From NCBI GenBank assembly GCA_018823905.1, contig JAHJHL010000128.1, forward strand, positions 45,627-109,626: DNA of 64,000 bases, written 5' to 3'. The stretch comes from Alphaproteobacteria bacterium. GTDB lineage: Bacteria; Pseudomonadota; Alphaproteobacteria; Sphingomonadales; Sphingomonadaceae. A program made the translations under genes and the position numbers. Below are positions 54,272 to 64,000 of the stretch, piece after piece. The notes beneath the pieces were generated by a model. It saw only the letters and a list, made by a program, of their open reading frames with translations, searched no databases and had not been told where the DNA came from. Every line of letters begins with the position of its first letter. Position 1 is the stretch's first letter.

Positions 54272-56374
54272 TTATTTCTCCGACAGCTCGCGTAGCAGGA
54301 AGGCGTGGAGCATCGCCGCGCGGACTGCGTCTTCGGCATGGTCGGCGCCGACCGAATGGCCGCCCTCCAGATATTCGTGATAATAGACGCTGTTGCCGAG
54401 TTCCTTCAACCGCGCGGCATATTTCCGCGCGTGGCCGGGGTGGACGCGGTCGTCCTTGGTTGACAGGTAGAGGAAGATCGGCGGGTATTTCACGCCTTTG
54501 CGGATGTGGTGATAGGGCGAATATTTCGACAGGAACGCCCAGTCTTCCGGCACGTCGGGGTCGCCATATTCGGCGACCCATGACGCGCCCGCTAGCATCT
54601 TGTCATAACGCCACATATCCTTGATCGGCGAGCCCGAGATCACCGCGCCGTACAGGTCAGGCCGCTGCGTCATCGCCGCGCCGACGAGCACGCCGCCGTT
54701 CGAACGGCCCGAGATCGCGATCTTGCCTTTCGCGCTCACTCCGGTCGCGACCAGATCCTCGGCCACCGCGTGCAGGTCGTCGAAGCTGTTCTGGCGTTTT
54801 TCGCGCAGCGCCGCTTGATGCCAGGCGGGACCATATTCGCCGCCGCCGCGGATGTTCGCGAGGACATAGGCGTTACCGTCCTCGACCCAATAGAGCCCAA
54901 GCGGCCCGGCGCGGTAGGGCTGGCCGGTGAGATAGCCCGGCGTTTGCGCGGCGCGGAAGCCGCCATAGGCGTGGACGAGCGCGGGGACGGGGCCGGTCGC
55001 GCCTTTTTTGCGGGCGAGGAAATAGGGGATTTTGGTGCCGTCCTTCGACGTCGCAAAGCGTTTCTCGACCGTCATCGCTTTGGCGTCGAAGGTCGCGGGC
55101 AGGCTCTGCACCGCCTGCGGCGCCTTGTCTTCGGACACGGCGTAGAGCGTCGGGGGCGTCAGCATCGTCTCGGCGGTGGCCAGCACGATGTCGCGCTTGC
55201 CGATTGTACCGGCGATGCCGACGGTGGCGTTGGCAGCCAGTGGCACCTCTTTCTGGCTCCATTTGCCCGTCGCCGGGTCGCGGCGCAGCGCGAACAGCTT
55301 GCCCTCGACATCGTCGAGTGCCTTCACCCACAAGATATTGTCGGTGGCCGAGACGCTCTCGATCGCCTGCGCTTTGGTCGGGGTCATCGCGGTGACGATC
55401 GGCACCTGGCGGTCGGCCGCCATGTCGGCAAGCGACAGCGAGACGAGTGAGCCCGCGGGGATGTTGGCCCAATCCTGGTTGAGAAAGATCACCAACTGGC
55501 CGTCGATGACGTCGCGGACGCTCGCGGTTTCGGGAATGATGGTCGAGATATAGCGCGAGGCATCGACGTTCGGCAACTTGATGTCGGCGGTGTAAAAGGT
55601 CTTGCCGCGGCTGATCATCGGCCAGCGCTTGTCGCCGTCAGTGAAGGCAAAGACGTTCATGCCGACGTCTTCGGCTTCCCCCTCGGCGACCGTTTCGGCC
55701 GACGCCAGCGGGGTGCCACGTTTCCAGCGCTTGACGATGCGCGGATAGCCCGACGCGGTCATGCTGCCCGCGCCATAGTCCGTGGCGACCAGCAACGTGT
55801 CGGCATCTTCCCACGTCACGCTGCTCTTGGCCTGTGGCAAGGCAAAGCCGCCCTCGACAAAGCTTTTCGTCGTGCGGTCCCATTCGCGCACAATGTCCGA
55901 ATCGGTGCCGCCGGGGCTCAGCGAGACGAGGCAGCGGGTGTAGGCGGGGGCAAGGCAGTCGGCGCCGTGCCATACCCAGCTTTGCTTCTCCGCCTTGCCT
56001 AGCGCATCGACGTCGATCAGCGTCGTCCATTCGGGTTTGCCCGCCAGATAGGCGTCGAGCGGGCTTTGCCGCCACAGCCCGCGCGGATTGGCGGCATCGC
56101 GCCACAAATTGGTGATCGTATCGCCCATCACCGCGCCGGGCGTGGCAATCTGGCGGTCGTCATCGAGGATAGCGCGGGCGCGCCGGCGATCGGCCTCGAA
56201 ACCGGGGCGGTTGACGAGCAGCGCGTCGGTCGCGGCATTTTCGCGTTTGACCCAGCCGAGCGCCTTATCGCCCTCGATGTCTTCCAGCCAGAGATAGGGG
56301 TCGGCTTCCTGCGCCGCGGCGACGGCAGTGAACGAACAGCTGAGGGCAAGCGCGGCAAGGCTGGCGCGGATCAT
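54272..56374 (-). CDS. S9 family prolyl oligopeptidase
   Basis: DPYLWLEDIEGDKALGWVKREN, YGGFRAAQTPGYL, ANIRGGGEYGPAWHQAALREKRQNSFDDLHAVAEDLVATG, ISGRSNGGVLVGAAMTQRPDL. Confidence 0.94.
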   Translation of the reverse strand: MIRASLAALALSCSFTAVAAAQEADPYLWLEDIEGDKALGWVKRENAATDALLVNRPGFEADRRRARAILDDDRQIATPGAVMGDTITNLWRDAANPRGLWRQSPLDAYLAGKPEWTTLIDVDALGKAEKQSWVWHGADCLAPAYTRCLVSLSPGGTDSDIVREWDRTTKSFVEGGFALPQAKSSVTWEDADTLLVATDYGAGSMTASGYPRIVKRWKRGTPLASAETVAEGEAEDVGMNVFAFTDGDKRWPMISRGKTFYTADIKLPNVDASRYISTIIPETASVRDVIDGQLVIFLNQDWANIPAGSLVSLSLADMAADRQVPIVTAMTPTKAQAIESVSATDNILWVKALDDVEGKLFALRRDPATGKWSQKEVPLAANATVGIAGTIGKRDIVLATAETMLTPPTLYAVSEDKAPQAVQSLPATFDAKAMTVEKRFATSKDGTKIPYFLARKKGATGPVPALVHAYGGFRAAQTPGYLTGQPYRAGPLGLYWVEDGNAYVLANIRGGGEYGPAWHQAALREKRQNSFDDLHAVAEDLVATGVSAKGKIAISGRSNGGVLVGAAMTQRPDLYGAVISGSPIKDMWRYDKMLAGASWVAEYGDPDVPEDWAFLSKYSPYHHIRKGVKYPPIFLYLSTKDDRVHPGHARKYAARLKELGNSVYYHEYLEGGHSVGADHAEDAVRAAMLHAFLLRELSEK

Positions 56375-56446
56375 CAATAAGTCTCCCCTGGGGTGTGGTG
56401 ACGCTGTGCTAGCATCATCAGACACCGCAAGGGAAGCGGCGGGCGG

Positions 56447-56869
56447 TTATTGATCGATGATGATTGTTCCAGGGTGATGCTTGTCGAGGTGGCGCTTGAT
56501 GATCTTGAGGTTGCGCGAGTTCGAGCGGAAGAACAGATCGAACGCATCGCCAACGAGCGGAATCGCGCCGAGCGCGGTGTCGACGCCCAGATTGCCCGCC
56601 ATCCGCCACAGCTTCCACTTCGGCATGCCCAGGTTGCGCGCTTCCCAGATTAGATAGGCGCCCATCAGGCCAGCAATGACGTCGCCGACCACCGGCACCA
56701 GCCCGACGATCGCGTCGAGCCCGACCGGGCGGTTGATGCCGGGAATGACAAAGCTGCGTTCAAGCAGGATTTCGAGTGTCTCGACGCGTTTGCGCAGCGC
56801 CGCGGGGTCGGTGCGGTTCTGGATAAGCGCGTCGAAAATCGCGTCGGGATTGGGCGGCGACGGGGCCAT
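56447..56869 (-). CDS. DUF4112 domain-containing protein
   Basis: PVGLDAIVGLVPVVGDVIAGLMGAYLIWEARNLGMPKWKLWRMAGNLGVDTALGAIPLVGDAFDLFFRSNSRNLKIIKRHL. Confidence 0.88.
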   Translation of the reverse strand: MAPSPPNPDAIFDALIQNRTDPAALRKRVETLEILLERSFVIPGINRPVGLDAIVGLVPVVGDVIAGLMGAYLIWEARNLGMPKWKLWRMAGNLGVDTALGAIPLVGDAFDLFFRSNSRNLKIIKRHLDKHHPGTIIIDQ

Positions 56870-56908
56870 GGGCGTGCTTTCATAAAGCGCCACGACGGCG
56901 CCACCAAT

Positions 56909-58435
56909 TTAGTTGGGAACGGCGATCACATGATTCAATGGGTGCTGGGCGCGACCGTTGGCGCGCAAACCGGTCAGGCGCTGCACGGCGACCGACCAGC
57001 GGAGCGGCGTCGCGAGCGGAATGAAGGGGGTGTAGCGCGTCAAAACAACTTCGGCCTCGGCCAATTGTTCGGCGCGCTGGCCGATGTCGATATTGCGCAT
57101 CGTCTGCTCGATCAGGCCTTGCGCTTCGCGGTTGCACAGCGTGTCGCGGCGGCACGACAGGCGGCGCAGCGCCCACAGCGGATCGTCATTGGGCGCGACC
57201 TCGTCGATCAGCCGCAGATCAGCGGTCGATGCCATGGTGACGCGGCGGCTTGGCACGCCGATCGCGGCAAAATCGGCGGCGACATAGGCGAAGAGGATGC
57301 GGCCACCCGGTGAATCGGGAACTGCGATGCGGATCGGATCGATCTCGCGCCCCGCTTCCCGCCACGCGTCAACTACGCGTCTGGCCTGCGTCTGCCGCGA
57401 CGCATCGTCATATTCCGCCCATGCCGGCAACATCGGCGCCGGTCCGTTATCGCGTGTGTGAACGTCGGGGCGGAGCGTGAGCTGTTCCTGCCACTCCTCC
57501 AGCCCAAAGGCATCGACCAGCCGCTCGCGCCGGATCGCACGCGCCAGGGCGTCGCGATTGGTATCGGTCGCGAGAAAGCCTTCGGCACGGACAAAACTCA
57601 ATCCGAACAGCCCGGGGGCAGGATCGACCACGAGCCGCGAACGGGCGATATTCGATGCGGCGAAATAGGGGAGGGTGGAAAAACGGCCGCCGACCACGCC
57701 GTCGGCATAGCCGTTCTTGAACCGCGCTAGCGCCCCGGCGGGCGAGGTGCCGACGAGTTCGATTGCCGCGGCGGGATCGTTCGCCGCGGCTTCGGCAGCC
57801 TCCGGGTCTTCGGCTAGCGGATCGGGAACGGGCGAGAGCAGGATGCTCCTTCCGATCCGGCGCGCGCGCATCGGCCCCCAGCCCATCCCTTTGTTGACGA
57901 TCGCCATCGAAGGCTGCGCCAGCAGTTCGAGGATCGCAGGCTGCGGCACCGACAGGCGAATCTCGATCACCATGTCGGTCATTGCGCGGATCGTCTCAAT
58001 CTCCGGGAAGTCGCTTTTGAGCATGTGGCGGCTCGCCGGCGCAAGATAGGTACGCAGGATCGCCGCGACGTCCTGTGCGGTCACCTTGCGGCCATTGCTC
58101 CATCTGGCTTCGCGTAGGCGAAAGATATAGCTGCGCCCGTCGGTCGTAACGGTCCAGCGGTCGGCAAGGCCGGTGTCAATCTGTCCCTCGCCATCATAGC
58201 TGACCAGCCCTTGCGACGTGGCGTCGAGCAGCGCGGCATTGGTCGCGGACAGTTCGCCGTTCAACGGGCTCGCCGCGGGATTGATCGATCCCATCGCCGC
58301 AATCCGCACCGGCCCGCGCTCGCCAAACAGGCCGCAGCTACCCAGTGCAAGCAAGAGCAGGCTAGCGGCGGCGGTGATCCGCGTCCGGTTATACGATCGG
58401 TCGATTGTCGGCAACATCGCCACCATCATAGACAT
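56909..58435 (-). CDS. ABC transporter substrate-binding lipoprotein (peptide/nickel type, SBP_bac_5)
   Basis: Lipobox LALGSC; LLDATSQGLVSYDGEGQIDTGLADRWTVTTDGRSYIFRLREARWSNGRKVTAQDVAAIL. Confidence 0.85.
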   Translation of the reverse strand: MSMMVAMLPTIDRSYNRTRITAAASLLLLALGSCGLFGERGPVRIAAMGSINPAASPLNGELSATNAALLDATSQGLVSYDGEGQIDTGLADRWTVTTDGRSYIFRLREARWSNGRKVTAQDVAAILRTYLAPASRHMLKSDFPEIETIRAMTDMVIEIRLSVPQPAILELLAQPSMAIVNKGMGWGPMRARRIGRSILLSPVPDPLAEDPEAAEAAANDPAAAIELVGTSPAGALARFKNGYADGVVGGRFSTLPYFAASNIARSRLVVDPAPGLFGLSFVRAEGFLATDTNRDALARAIRRERLVDAFGLEEWQEQLTLRPDVHTRDNGPAPMLPAWAEYDDASRQTQARRVVDAWREAGREIDPIRIAVPDSPGGRILFAYVAADFAAIGVPSRRVTMASTADLRLIDEVAPNDDPLWALRRLSCRRDTLCNREAQGLIEQTMRNIDIGQRAEQLAEAEVVLTRYTPFIPLATPLRWSVAVQRLTGLRANGRAQHPLNHVIAVPN

Positions 58436-58491
58436 GCCGTGCGAATCCGAAAGTGGGCATGCGGCCTGCCGCGCGGTCAAAATTGGGATGC

Positions 58492-58577
58492 TGGTGCGGA
58501 CGGCGGGACTTGAACCCGCATATCCAGAGGATGGCAGATTTTAAGTCTGCTGCGTCTACCGATTTCGCCACGTCCGC
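58492..58577 (-). tRNA. tRNA-Leu (anticodon UAA), CCA encoded
   Basis: Minus strand GCGGACGTGGCGAAATCGGTAGACGCAGCAGACTTAAAATCTGC...GGTTCAAGTCCCGCCGTCCGCACCA; acceptor GCGGACG/CGTCCGC, anticodon loop CTTAAAA, long variable arm. Confidence 0.95.
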
Positions 58578-58666
58578 ACGGTGCAGCCGGTCAAGCCGAT
58601 GGCATGATTCAGGTCAAGCGCTGTTTGCGGCTTCACCCCGCGATGCCGCTCGGCTAGACGGCGGGG

Positions 58667-59605
58667 ATGACAGCCGTTCTTGAAATCTCCGGCCTCGGAA
58701 AAACCTATAAAAGCGGTCACGTCGCGCTCAGCGATGTCGATCTTTCGATCAACAAAGGTGAGATTTTCGCGCTGCTCGGGCCGAATGGCGCGGGCAAGAC
58801 GACGCTGATCAGCATCGTCTGCGGCATCGTCACCGCGACCGCGGGGACGGTGACCGTTGCGGGACGTGATCATGCGCGCGACTATCGCGCCGCGCGGACG
58901 ATGATCGGGCTGGTACCGCAGGAACTGCACACCGATGCGTTCGAGACGGTGCTGGCGACGGTCAGCTTCTCGCGCGGGTTGTTCGGCAAACCGCGCGACC
59001 CCGCGTTCATCGAGCAATTGCTGCGCGACCTGTCGCTATGGGACAAGCGCAATTCCAAGATCATGGAGCTGTCGGGCGGCATGAAGCGCCGCGTGATGAT
59101 CGCCAAGGCGCTCTCTCACGAGCCCGAAATTCTGTTCCTCGACGAGCCGACCGCGGGGGTCGATGTCGAATTGCGCCGCGATATGTGGCAAATGGTCCAC
59201 GGGCTGCGCGAGCGCGGGGTGACGATCATCCTGACCACCCATTATATCGAAGAGGCCGAAGAAATGGCCGACCGTGTCGGGGTGATCACCGGCGGGCGGT
59301 TGATCCTGGTCGAGGAAAAGCACGCGCTGATCAAGAAGCTGGGGCGTAAGACGCTGACTTTGAATCTTGCTGATCAGCTCACGGAAATCCCCGCCGAGCT
59401 GGCCGATTGGAATCTGGTGCTGGCGGGCGACGGGCATGAACTCGTCTATGAATTCGACAGCCATGCCGAGGCGACGGGCGTGCCGTCGCTGCTGCGGCGG
59501 ATGAGCGACATCGGGATCGCGTTCAAGGATCTGCATACCAAACAAAGCTCGCTCGAGGATATTTTCGTCGGGCTGGTCCATGAAACCAAGGGAGAGGCCG
59601 CATGA
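58667..59605 (+). CDS. ABC transporter ATP-binding protein (exporter type)
   Basis: [52 protein letters not shown]. Confidence 0.94.
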   Translation: MTAVLEISGLGKTYKSGHVALSDVDLSINKGEIFALLGPNGAGKTTLISIVCGIVTATAGTVTVAGRDHARDYRAARTMIGLVPQELHTDAFETVLATVSFSRGLFGKPRDPAFIEQLLRDLSLWDKRNSKIMELSGGMKRRVMIAKALSHEPEILFLDEPTAGVDVELRRDMWQMVHGLRERGVTIILTTHYIEEAEEMADRVGVITGGRLILVEEKHALIKKLGRKTLTLNLADQLTEIPAELADWNLVLAGDGHELVYEFDSHAEATGVPSLLRRMSDIGIAFKDLHTKQSSLEDIFVGLVHETKGEAA

Positions 59606-60369
59606 CCGCGAACTGGCGCGGCGTGCGCGCGATCTACGCTTTTGAACTGGCGCGCTTCCGCCGCACGGTGTGGACTAGCCTGGCGCTGCCGGTCATCACC
59701 ACCGCGCTGTATTTTGTCGTGTTCGGATCGGCGATCGGCGGTCGGATGAGCGAAGTGGGCGGCGTGCCTTATGGCGCGTTTATCGTCCCCGGGCTGATGA
59801 TGCTGACGATGTTCACCGAAAGCATCAGCAATGCCTCGTTCGGCATCTATATGCCAAAATGGACGGGGACGATTTACGAGATGCTGTCGGCGCCGCTGTC
59901 ACCGCTGGAGACGGTGATCGCCTATGTCGGCGCCGCGGCGACCAAGTCGGTGATCATCGGGTCGATCATCTTTGCCACCGCGCATCTGTTCGTCGATGTC
60001 CAGGTGGCGCACCCGTTGTTGATGGTCGGCTTCATGCTGTTGATGGCGGTCACCTTTTGCCTGTTCGGCTTCATCATCGGTATCTGGGCGCAGAGCTTCG
60101 AGCAGTTGCAGGTGATCCCGATGCTGGTGATCTATCCGCTCACCTTCCTTGGCGGCGCCTTTTACTCGCTCGACATGCTGCCCGCGGCGTGGCGCGCGGT
60201 GACGCTGTTCAACCCCGTCGTCTATCTGATCAGCGGCTTTCGCTGGACCTTCTTCGGCAAGGGCGACGTCGGCATCGAGGTGAGCATGGCGGCGGTCGCG
60301 CTGTTCTTTACGCTGTGCCTGGGCGTGATCTTCTGGATGTTCCGTACCGGCTATCGCTTGAAGAACTGA
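59602..60369 (+). CDS. ABC-2 type transporter permease
   Basis: [37 protein letters not shown], multiple TM segments; overlaps the ATPase by 4 nt. Confidence 0.93.
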   Translation: MTANWRGVRAIYAFELARFRRTVWTSLALPVITTALYFVVFGSAIGGRMSEVGGVPYGAFIVPGLMMLTMFTESISNASFGIYMPKWTGTIYEMLSAPLSPLETVIAYVGAAATKSVIIGSIIFATAHLFVDVQVAHPLLMVGFMLLMAVTFCLFGFIIGIWAQSFEQLQVIPMLVIYPLTFLGGAFYSLDMLPAAWRAVTLFNPVVYLISGFRWTFFGKGDVGIEVSMAAVALFFTLCLGVIFWMFRTGYRLKN

Positions 60370-60376
60370 CCGTCGA

Positions 60377-60889
60377 TCAGCGTCCGAGACGGCGCAGCAT
60401 GTCTTCGGCTGTGGCGATCTGATCTGCGTCGAGTCCCGCGAGCGATTGCCGGGCCAATGCAAAGCGGCGGTCGATCAGGCTCTCGACCATCATGAAACCC
60501 TTTGGGGTCAATTTCGCCGACAGTCGGCGGCGGTCCGCCGGGGTGGTGCCCCGCGCGATCAGCCCGGCGCTTTCGAGCCGCCGCAAACAGGCGGTCATCG
60601 CCCCTGACGACAGCAACACATTCTGTTGAAGCTGGGTCGGGGCGCTTTCATGGGGCGGCCCTGAACGCCGCAGCGTCGCCAGCACGTCGAAGTCCGAATA
60701 GCTGATGCCATGCGCGCGCAGCATCTGCGCTACGTCTTGCTCATATCTACGGCCAAGCCGGATAATCCGGCCGACGATCTGCATGGCGGCTGCGTCAGAA
60801 CCCGGTCGCTCGCGCCGCCAGTCGGCGACCAGTTTATCGATCAGGTCGAGCATCTTCGTCAAATGCACCGGTACAGCATGAAAGGTCAT
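60377..60889 (-). CDS. MarR-family transcriptional regulator
   Basis: ISYSDFDVLATLRRSGPPHESAPTQLQQNVLLSSGAMTACLRRLESAGLIARGTTPADRRRLSAKLTPKG. Confidence 0.93.
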   Translation of the reverse strand: MTFHAVPVHLTKMLDLIDKLVADWRRERPGSDAAAMQIVGRIIRLGRRYEQDVAQMLRAHGISYSDFDVLATLRRSGPPHESAPTQLQQNVLLSSGAMTACLRRLESAGLIARGTTPADRRRLSAKLTPKGFMMVESLIDRRFALARQSLAGLDADQIATAEDMLRRLGR

Positions 60890-60940
60890 TTCCCGCGACA
60901 AGTCTTTATATGAAGACAACTCAGTTTTGTCGTTTTTAGT

Positions 60941-62476
60941 TTGGAGAATGATCAGGTGCCAAGCGTGATTTCGAACCGGTTCTCCTATCTATTGCTGTCG
61001 TTGATTGCGATGATGCCCGCTGTGGGTCCAATCGCTGCGCAAGCCAGTGAGACATCGTCGGTCGTACCGCCACCGGCGCCGCCATCGAAAGCCGATAGTG
61101 ACCGCGCGAAGCTGCAAGCGATGGACGCCTATCTGCAAGCGCAGGTCCGGAACGATATGTTTAGCGGCACCGCGCTGGTCGCCCGCAACGGCGAACCCGT
61201 TTTCGTCAAAAGCTATGGCATGGCTAATTACGAGGTCGGCGCGCCGAACAAGTCCGATACCACTTATCTGCTCGGATCGGTGGTCAAGCAGTTCACCGCG
61301 GTGGCGATCCTGCAATTGCAGGAGCAGGGGAAACTGAAGGTCGGCGACCCGATCTGCCGCTATCTCGAAGACTGCCCACAAAGCTGGCAGGGGATCACGC
61401 TGCATCACCTGCTGATCCACACATCGGGTATCCCCAATTTTTCGAGCTTGCCCGGGTGGGATGAGAAGCTGGCGATGCTGAGCTACACCCGTCCCGAGCT
61501 GGTGGCGCTGTTTCGCGACCTACCGCTGGACTTCGCGCCGGGCGAAAAATTCGATTACTCCAATTCGGGATATGTGCTGCTTGGGGCAATTATCGAACGT
61601 GTTTCTGGGCAGCGGTACCATGACTATCTTCAAGAGAAAATCTTCAAGCCCGTCGGCATGACGCGCACATATGGCGGGGAAACGCGCGCGCTCGTGCCCG
61701 GTCGCGCGACCGGATATTATTCGGTCGGGACCGATTTCATCAGCGCACGGCTAGTCAGCCCGACCAGCCATCTCGGTACCAGCGGTGTCTATTCGACGGT
61801 CGGCGACCTTTTGCTGTGGGACAAGGCGCTGACCGCCGATCGCCTGATCTCGCGCGCGTCGCGCGAGGCGATGTTTACGCCCGACAAGGAAGGTTATGGC
61901 TATGGCTGGTTCATGGCCGAAAGACATGGCCGATCCACCCAGTTTCATTCGGGCAGCGATAACGGCTTTTCGACCAATATCACACGCTTTCCGGCCGAAG
62001 GTTTGACCGTCATCGTGCTGAGCAACAGCGATCGGACCAATGCCGGGGGGGTCGCCAACGGTCTGGCGGCGATCGCCTTTGGCGCGCCGTATAAATTGCC
62101 ACCGGAGCGATTGGGCGATCTGCTCTGGAATGTCATGCGCGATCGGGGCGTGACGGCCGCGCTGGCGCGGCACGCGGAACTCAAACGCACCGCGCCAACC
62201 GAATATGATTTTGGCGACGAAACGCTCGTCACCATGGGGTATGACTTGTTCGAGGTGCGGCGGCTGGCCGAGGCGAAGGCCGTATTCGAATATAATCTCC
62301 AGCAATATCCGAAGTCGGCCTACAGCTATGACGGGCTGGCCGATATTGCCGCGGTCCGGGGTGACACAGCGGGAGCGATCGCGATGTTTGAAAGGTCGCT
62401 CGGGGTCGATCCCAAAAACCGCTATGCGGTCGAGGGACTGGCCCGCTTACGCGCCGACGGCGCGACGAAACCCTGA
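60941..62476 (+). CDS. Serine hydrolase (class C beta-lactamase fold) with C-terminal TPR-like region
   Basis: YLLGSVVKQFTAVAIL (SxxK), FDYSNSGYVLLGAIIERVSG (YxN), QFHSGSDNGFSTNI; start codon uncertain (TTG 60941 or GTG 60956). Confidence 0.9.
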   Translation: MENDQVPSVISNRFSYLLLSLIAMMPAVGPIAAQASETSSVVPPPAPPSKADSDRAKLQAMDAYLQAQVRNDMFSGTALVARNGEPVFVKSYGMANYEVGAPNKSDTTYLLGSVVKQFTAVAILQLQEQGKLKVGDPICRYLEDCPQSWQGITLHHLLIHTSGIPNFSSLPGWDEKLAMLSYTRPELVALFRDLPLDFAPGEKFDYSNSGYVLLGAIIERVSGQRYHDYLQEKIFKPVGMTRTYGGETRALVPGRATGYYSVGTDFISARLVSPTSHLGTSGVYSTVGDLLLWDKALTADRLISRASREAMFTPDKEGYGYGWFMAERHGRSTQFHSGSDNGFSTNITRFPAEGLTVIVLSNSDRTNAGGVANGLAAIAFGAPYKLPPERLGDLLWNVMRDRGVTAALARHAELKRTAPTEYDFGDETLVTMGYDLFEVRRLAEAKAVFEYNLQQYPKSAYSYDGLADIAAVRGDTAGAIAMFERSLGVDPKNRYAVEGLARLRADGATKP

Positions 62477-62662
62477 CGCAAAATCGCTTCACAATACAGG
62501 TGGCCGCTGACAGACGATCGGCGGCCACTTCGGCGAAGACCAGTCACGACCATGCGCGCCGCGCCCGAACGGCCAGCGTTTTGATTCAACTGCTATACTG
62601 AGACGGAAACCGGCCCGAACTTAACATCGGCGTCCAAGGCCGGTGCCGGTCGAGCGCTGATT

Positions 62663-62941
62663 TCAGTCGTTCAACCGCTCGCGCATTTCCTTGCCGGGTT
62701 TGAAATAAGGCACATTCTTGGCCTTCACATCGACCGACGCGCCGGTGCGCGGGTTGCGGCCGGTGCGCGATTCGCGCGCGCGGGTCGAGAACGCGCCAAA
62801 GCCGCGCAGCTCGACACGGCCCCCCGCCGCCAGCTGTTCGACGATGGAATCAAAAAAGGTGTCCACGATGCGTTCGACTTCGTCGACGCGCAAATCGCTG
62901 TTTTCGCTCGCGATCTTTTGAACCAGTTCTGACCGGATCAT
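62663..62941 (-). CDS. ihfB: Integration host factor subunit beta
   Basis: [91 protein letters not shown]; sits downstream of rpsA as commonly seen. Confidence 0.95.
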   Translation of the reverse strand: MIRSELVQKIASENSDLRVDEVERIVDTFFDSIVEQLAAGGRVELRGFGAFSTRARESRTGRNPRTGASVDVKAKNVPYFKPGKEMRERLND

Positions 62942-63083
62942 CTGCTTCCCCTAGTTATAAGTCACGCATCTCCCGCCGAAGCAGGCGTCCGGTCGTTGCC
63001 GGTCCATTGTTTGCGCGAGACCCCTCCCAACGCGCGCGGAGGGTATCACGAATCACTGTTTGGTCAAAATATATCACTGAAAG

Positions 63084-63115
63084 AAAAAGGCCCGCAGAGG
63101 GACACTCTGCGGGCC
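63084..63115 (-). terminator. Rho-independent terminator downstream of rpsA
   Basis: Stem ggcccgcagag / ctctgcgggcc with loop ggaca, followed on the minus strand by TTTTT. Confidence 0.9.
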
Positions 63116-63145
63116 TTTAATTTCACCGGACGGCGGAGAGAGGAT

Positions 63146-64000
63146 TTAATCCTTCTTGCCGGCCTTCAGCGCTTCGCCGAGGATGTCGCCGAGCGACGCG
63201 CCCGAGTCCGACGAACCATATTGTTCGACCGCCTGCTTCTCTTCGGCGATCTGCATCGCCTTGACCGAGAAGTTGGGCTTTTTCGAACGGTCGAAACCGA
63301 TGACCATCGCATCGAACTTCTGACCGACCTGGTAACGCTCGGCGCGCTGTTCGTCGCGGTCGCGGCCAAGGTCGGCGCGCTTGATGAAGCCGGTGGCGCC
63401 ATCGTCGCCAGCCTGAACTTCGAGACCATTGTCGCGAACTTCGAGGACGGTCACGGTGACGACGTCGTTCTTCTTCACCGAACCCGCAGCAGCAGCGGCG
63501 CCGCCGCCAACGGCCGGAGCACCCTTTTCAAGCTGCTTGATGCCAAGGCTGATGCGTTCCTTCTCGACATCGACGTCGAGCACGACGACCTGCACGGCCT
63601 CGCCCTTGCGGTGGAGGTGCAGCGCTTCTTCGCCCGAGATGCCCCAAGCGATGTCCGACATGTGAACCATGCCATCGACGTCGCCGGGCAGGCCGACGAA
63701 CAGACCGAATTCGGTCGCGTTCTTGACTTCGCCTTCGACGACCGAGCCGACCGGATGTTCATCGGCGAACGCGCCCCAGGGATTCGACTGAGCCTGCTTG
63801 AGGCCCAGCGAGATGCGGCGCTTGTCGCTGTCGACTTCGAGGACGATGACGTCGACTTCCTGGCTGGTCGAAACGATCTTGCCGGGGTGGACGTTCTTCT
63901 TGACCCACGACATTTCGCTGACGTGGACCAGGCCTTCGATGCCGGCTTCGAGTTCGACGAACGCACCGTAATCGGTGATGTTCGTGACCACGCCCGACAG
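63146..64000 (-). CDS. rpsA: 30S ribosomal protein S1 (C-terminal part; 5' end beyond window)
   Basis: Tandem S1 domains: MVTNITDYGAFVELEAGIEGLVHVSEMSWVKKNVHPGKIV..., VEGEVKNATEFGLFVGLPGDVDGMVHMSDIAW. Confidence 0.96.
   Translation of the reverse strand: MSGVVTNITDYGAFVELEAGIEGLVHVSEMSWVKKNVHPGKIVSTSQEVDVIVLEVDSDKRRISLGLKQAQSNPWGAFADEHPVGSVVEGEVKNATEFGLFVGLPGDVDGMVHMSDIAWGISGEEALHLHRKGEAVQVVVLDVDVEKERISLGIKQLEKGAPAVGGGAAAAAGSVKKNDVVTVTVLEVRDNGLEVQAGDDGATGFIKRADLGRDRDEQRAERYQVGQKFDAMVIGFDRSKKPNFSVKAMQIAEEKQAVEQYGSSDSGASLGDILGEALKAGKKD

Noticed and set aside
58218-58683. ORFs with LVRTAGLEPAYPEDGRF and WCGRRDLNPHIQRMADFKSAAS
   Set aside because: Classic spurious translations of a tRNA-Leu antisense region; the tRNA itself is clear.
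1-64000. Prophage, integrative element, CRISPR-Cas or known defence system
   Set aside because: No integrase, phage structural, Cas, restriction or toxin-antitoxin genes were recognised; the tRNA-Leu is not flanked by an integrase or an obvious att repeat.

Overview
High-GC window, probably from a sphingomonad-like alphaproteobacterium (inferred from gene content and codon style; no search was run). Main blocks: (1) 1-14.3 kb: a type I secretion locus with an RTX/Ca-binding repeat protein, a TolC-like outer membrane protein, a LuxR-type regulator, a T1SS ABC ATPase/permease and an HlyD-family adaptor. It also carries an unusual POTRA-less Omp85 (BamA/D15-like) barrel protein, an XRE regulator and a thioredoxin-fold/2OG-Fe(II) oxygenase fusion. 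A 19-nt motif (CATTCC-N4-TGGGGACAT) occurs three times in intergenic DNA here, each time pointing the same way relative to the next gene. (2) 14.5-15.4 kb: a decayed IS5-family element, one of whose frameshifts is a clean 23-nt insertion of a small 'PVLSLSKG/CPELVEG'-type repeat. (3) 15.4-39.2 kb: a large glycan-utilisation locus with sulfatase, GH3, TonB receptor, GH144-like glucanase, SGNH hydrolase, GH2, EEP protein, GH1, esterase, sugar ABC importer, LacI regulator, GH97 and a FucP-like MFS transporter. Three intergenic copies of AACCGGTTACA fit a LacI operator. (4) 39.3-48.2 kb: DctB/DctD-like two-component genes, a DctA-like symporter, a TonB receptor and an alpha/beta hydrolase. (5) 48.2-58.4 kb: a decayed hydrolase fragment, an amber-interrupted AraC regulator, then peptide / D-amino-acid hydrolases (P1 peptidase, N-acyl-D-amino-acid deacylase, DUF885, S9) and a peptide-type SBP. 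(6) 58.5-64 kb: tRNA-Leu(UAA), an ABC exporter, MarR, a serine hydrolase, ihfB and rpsA (partial). All names come from reading motifs and remembered family features; no database search was possible.
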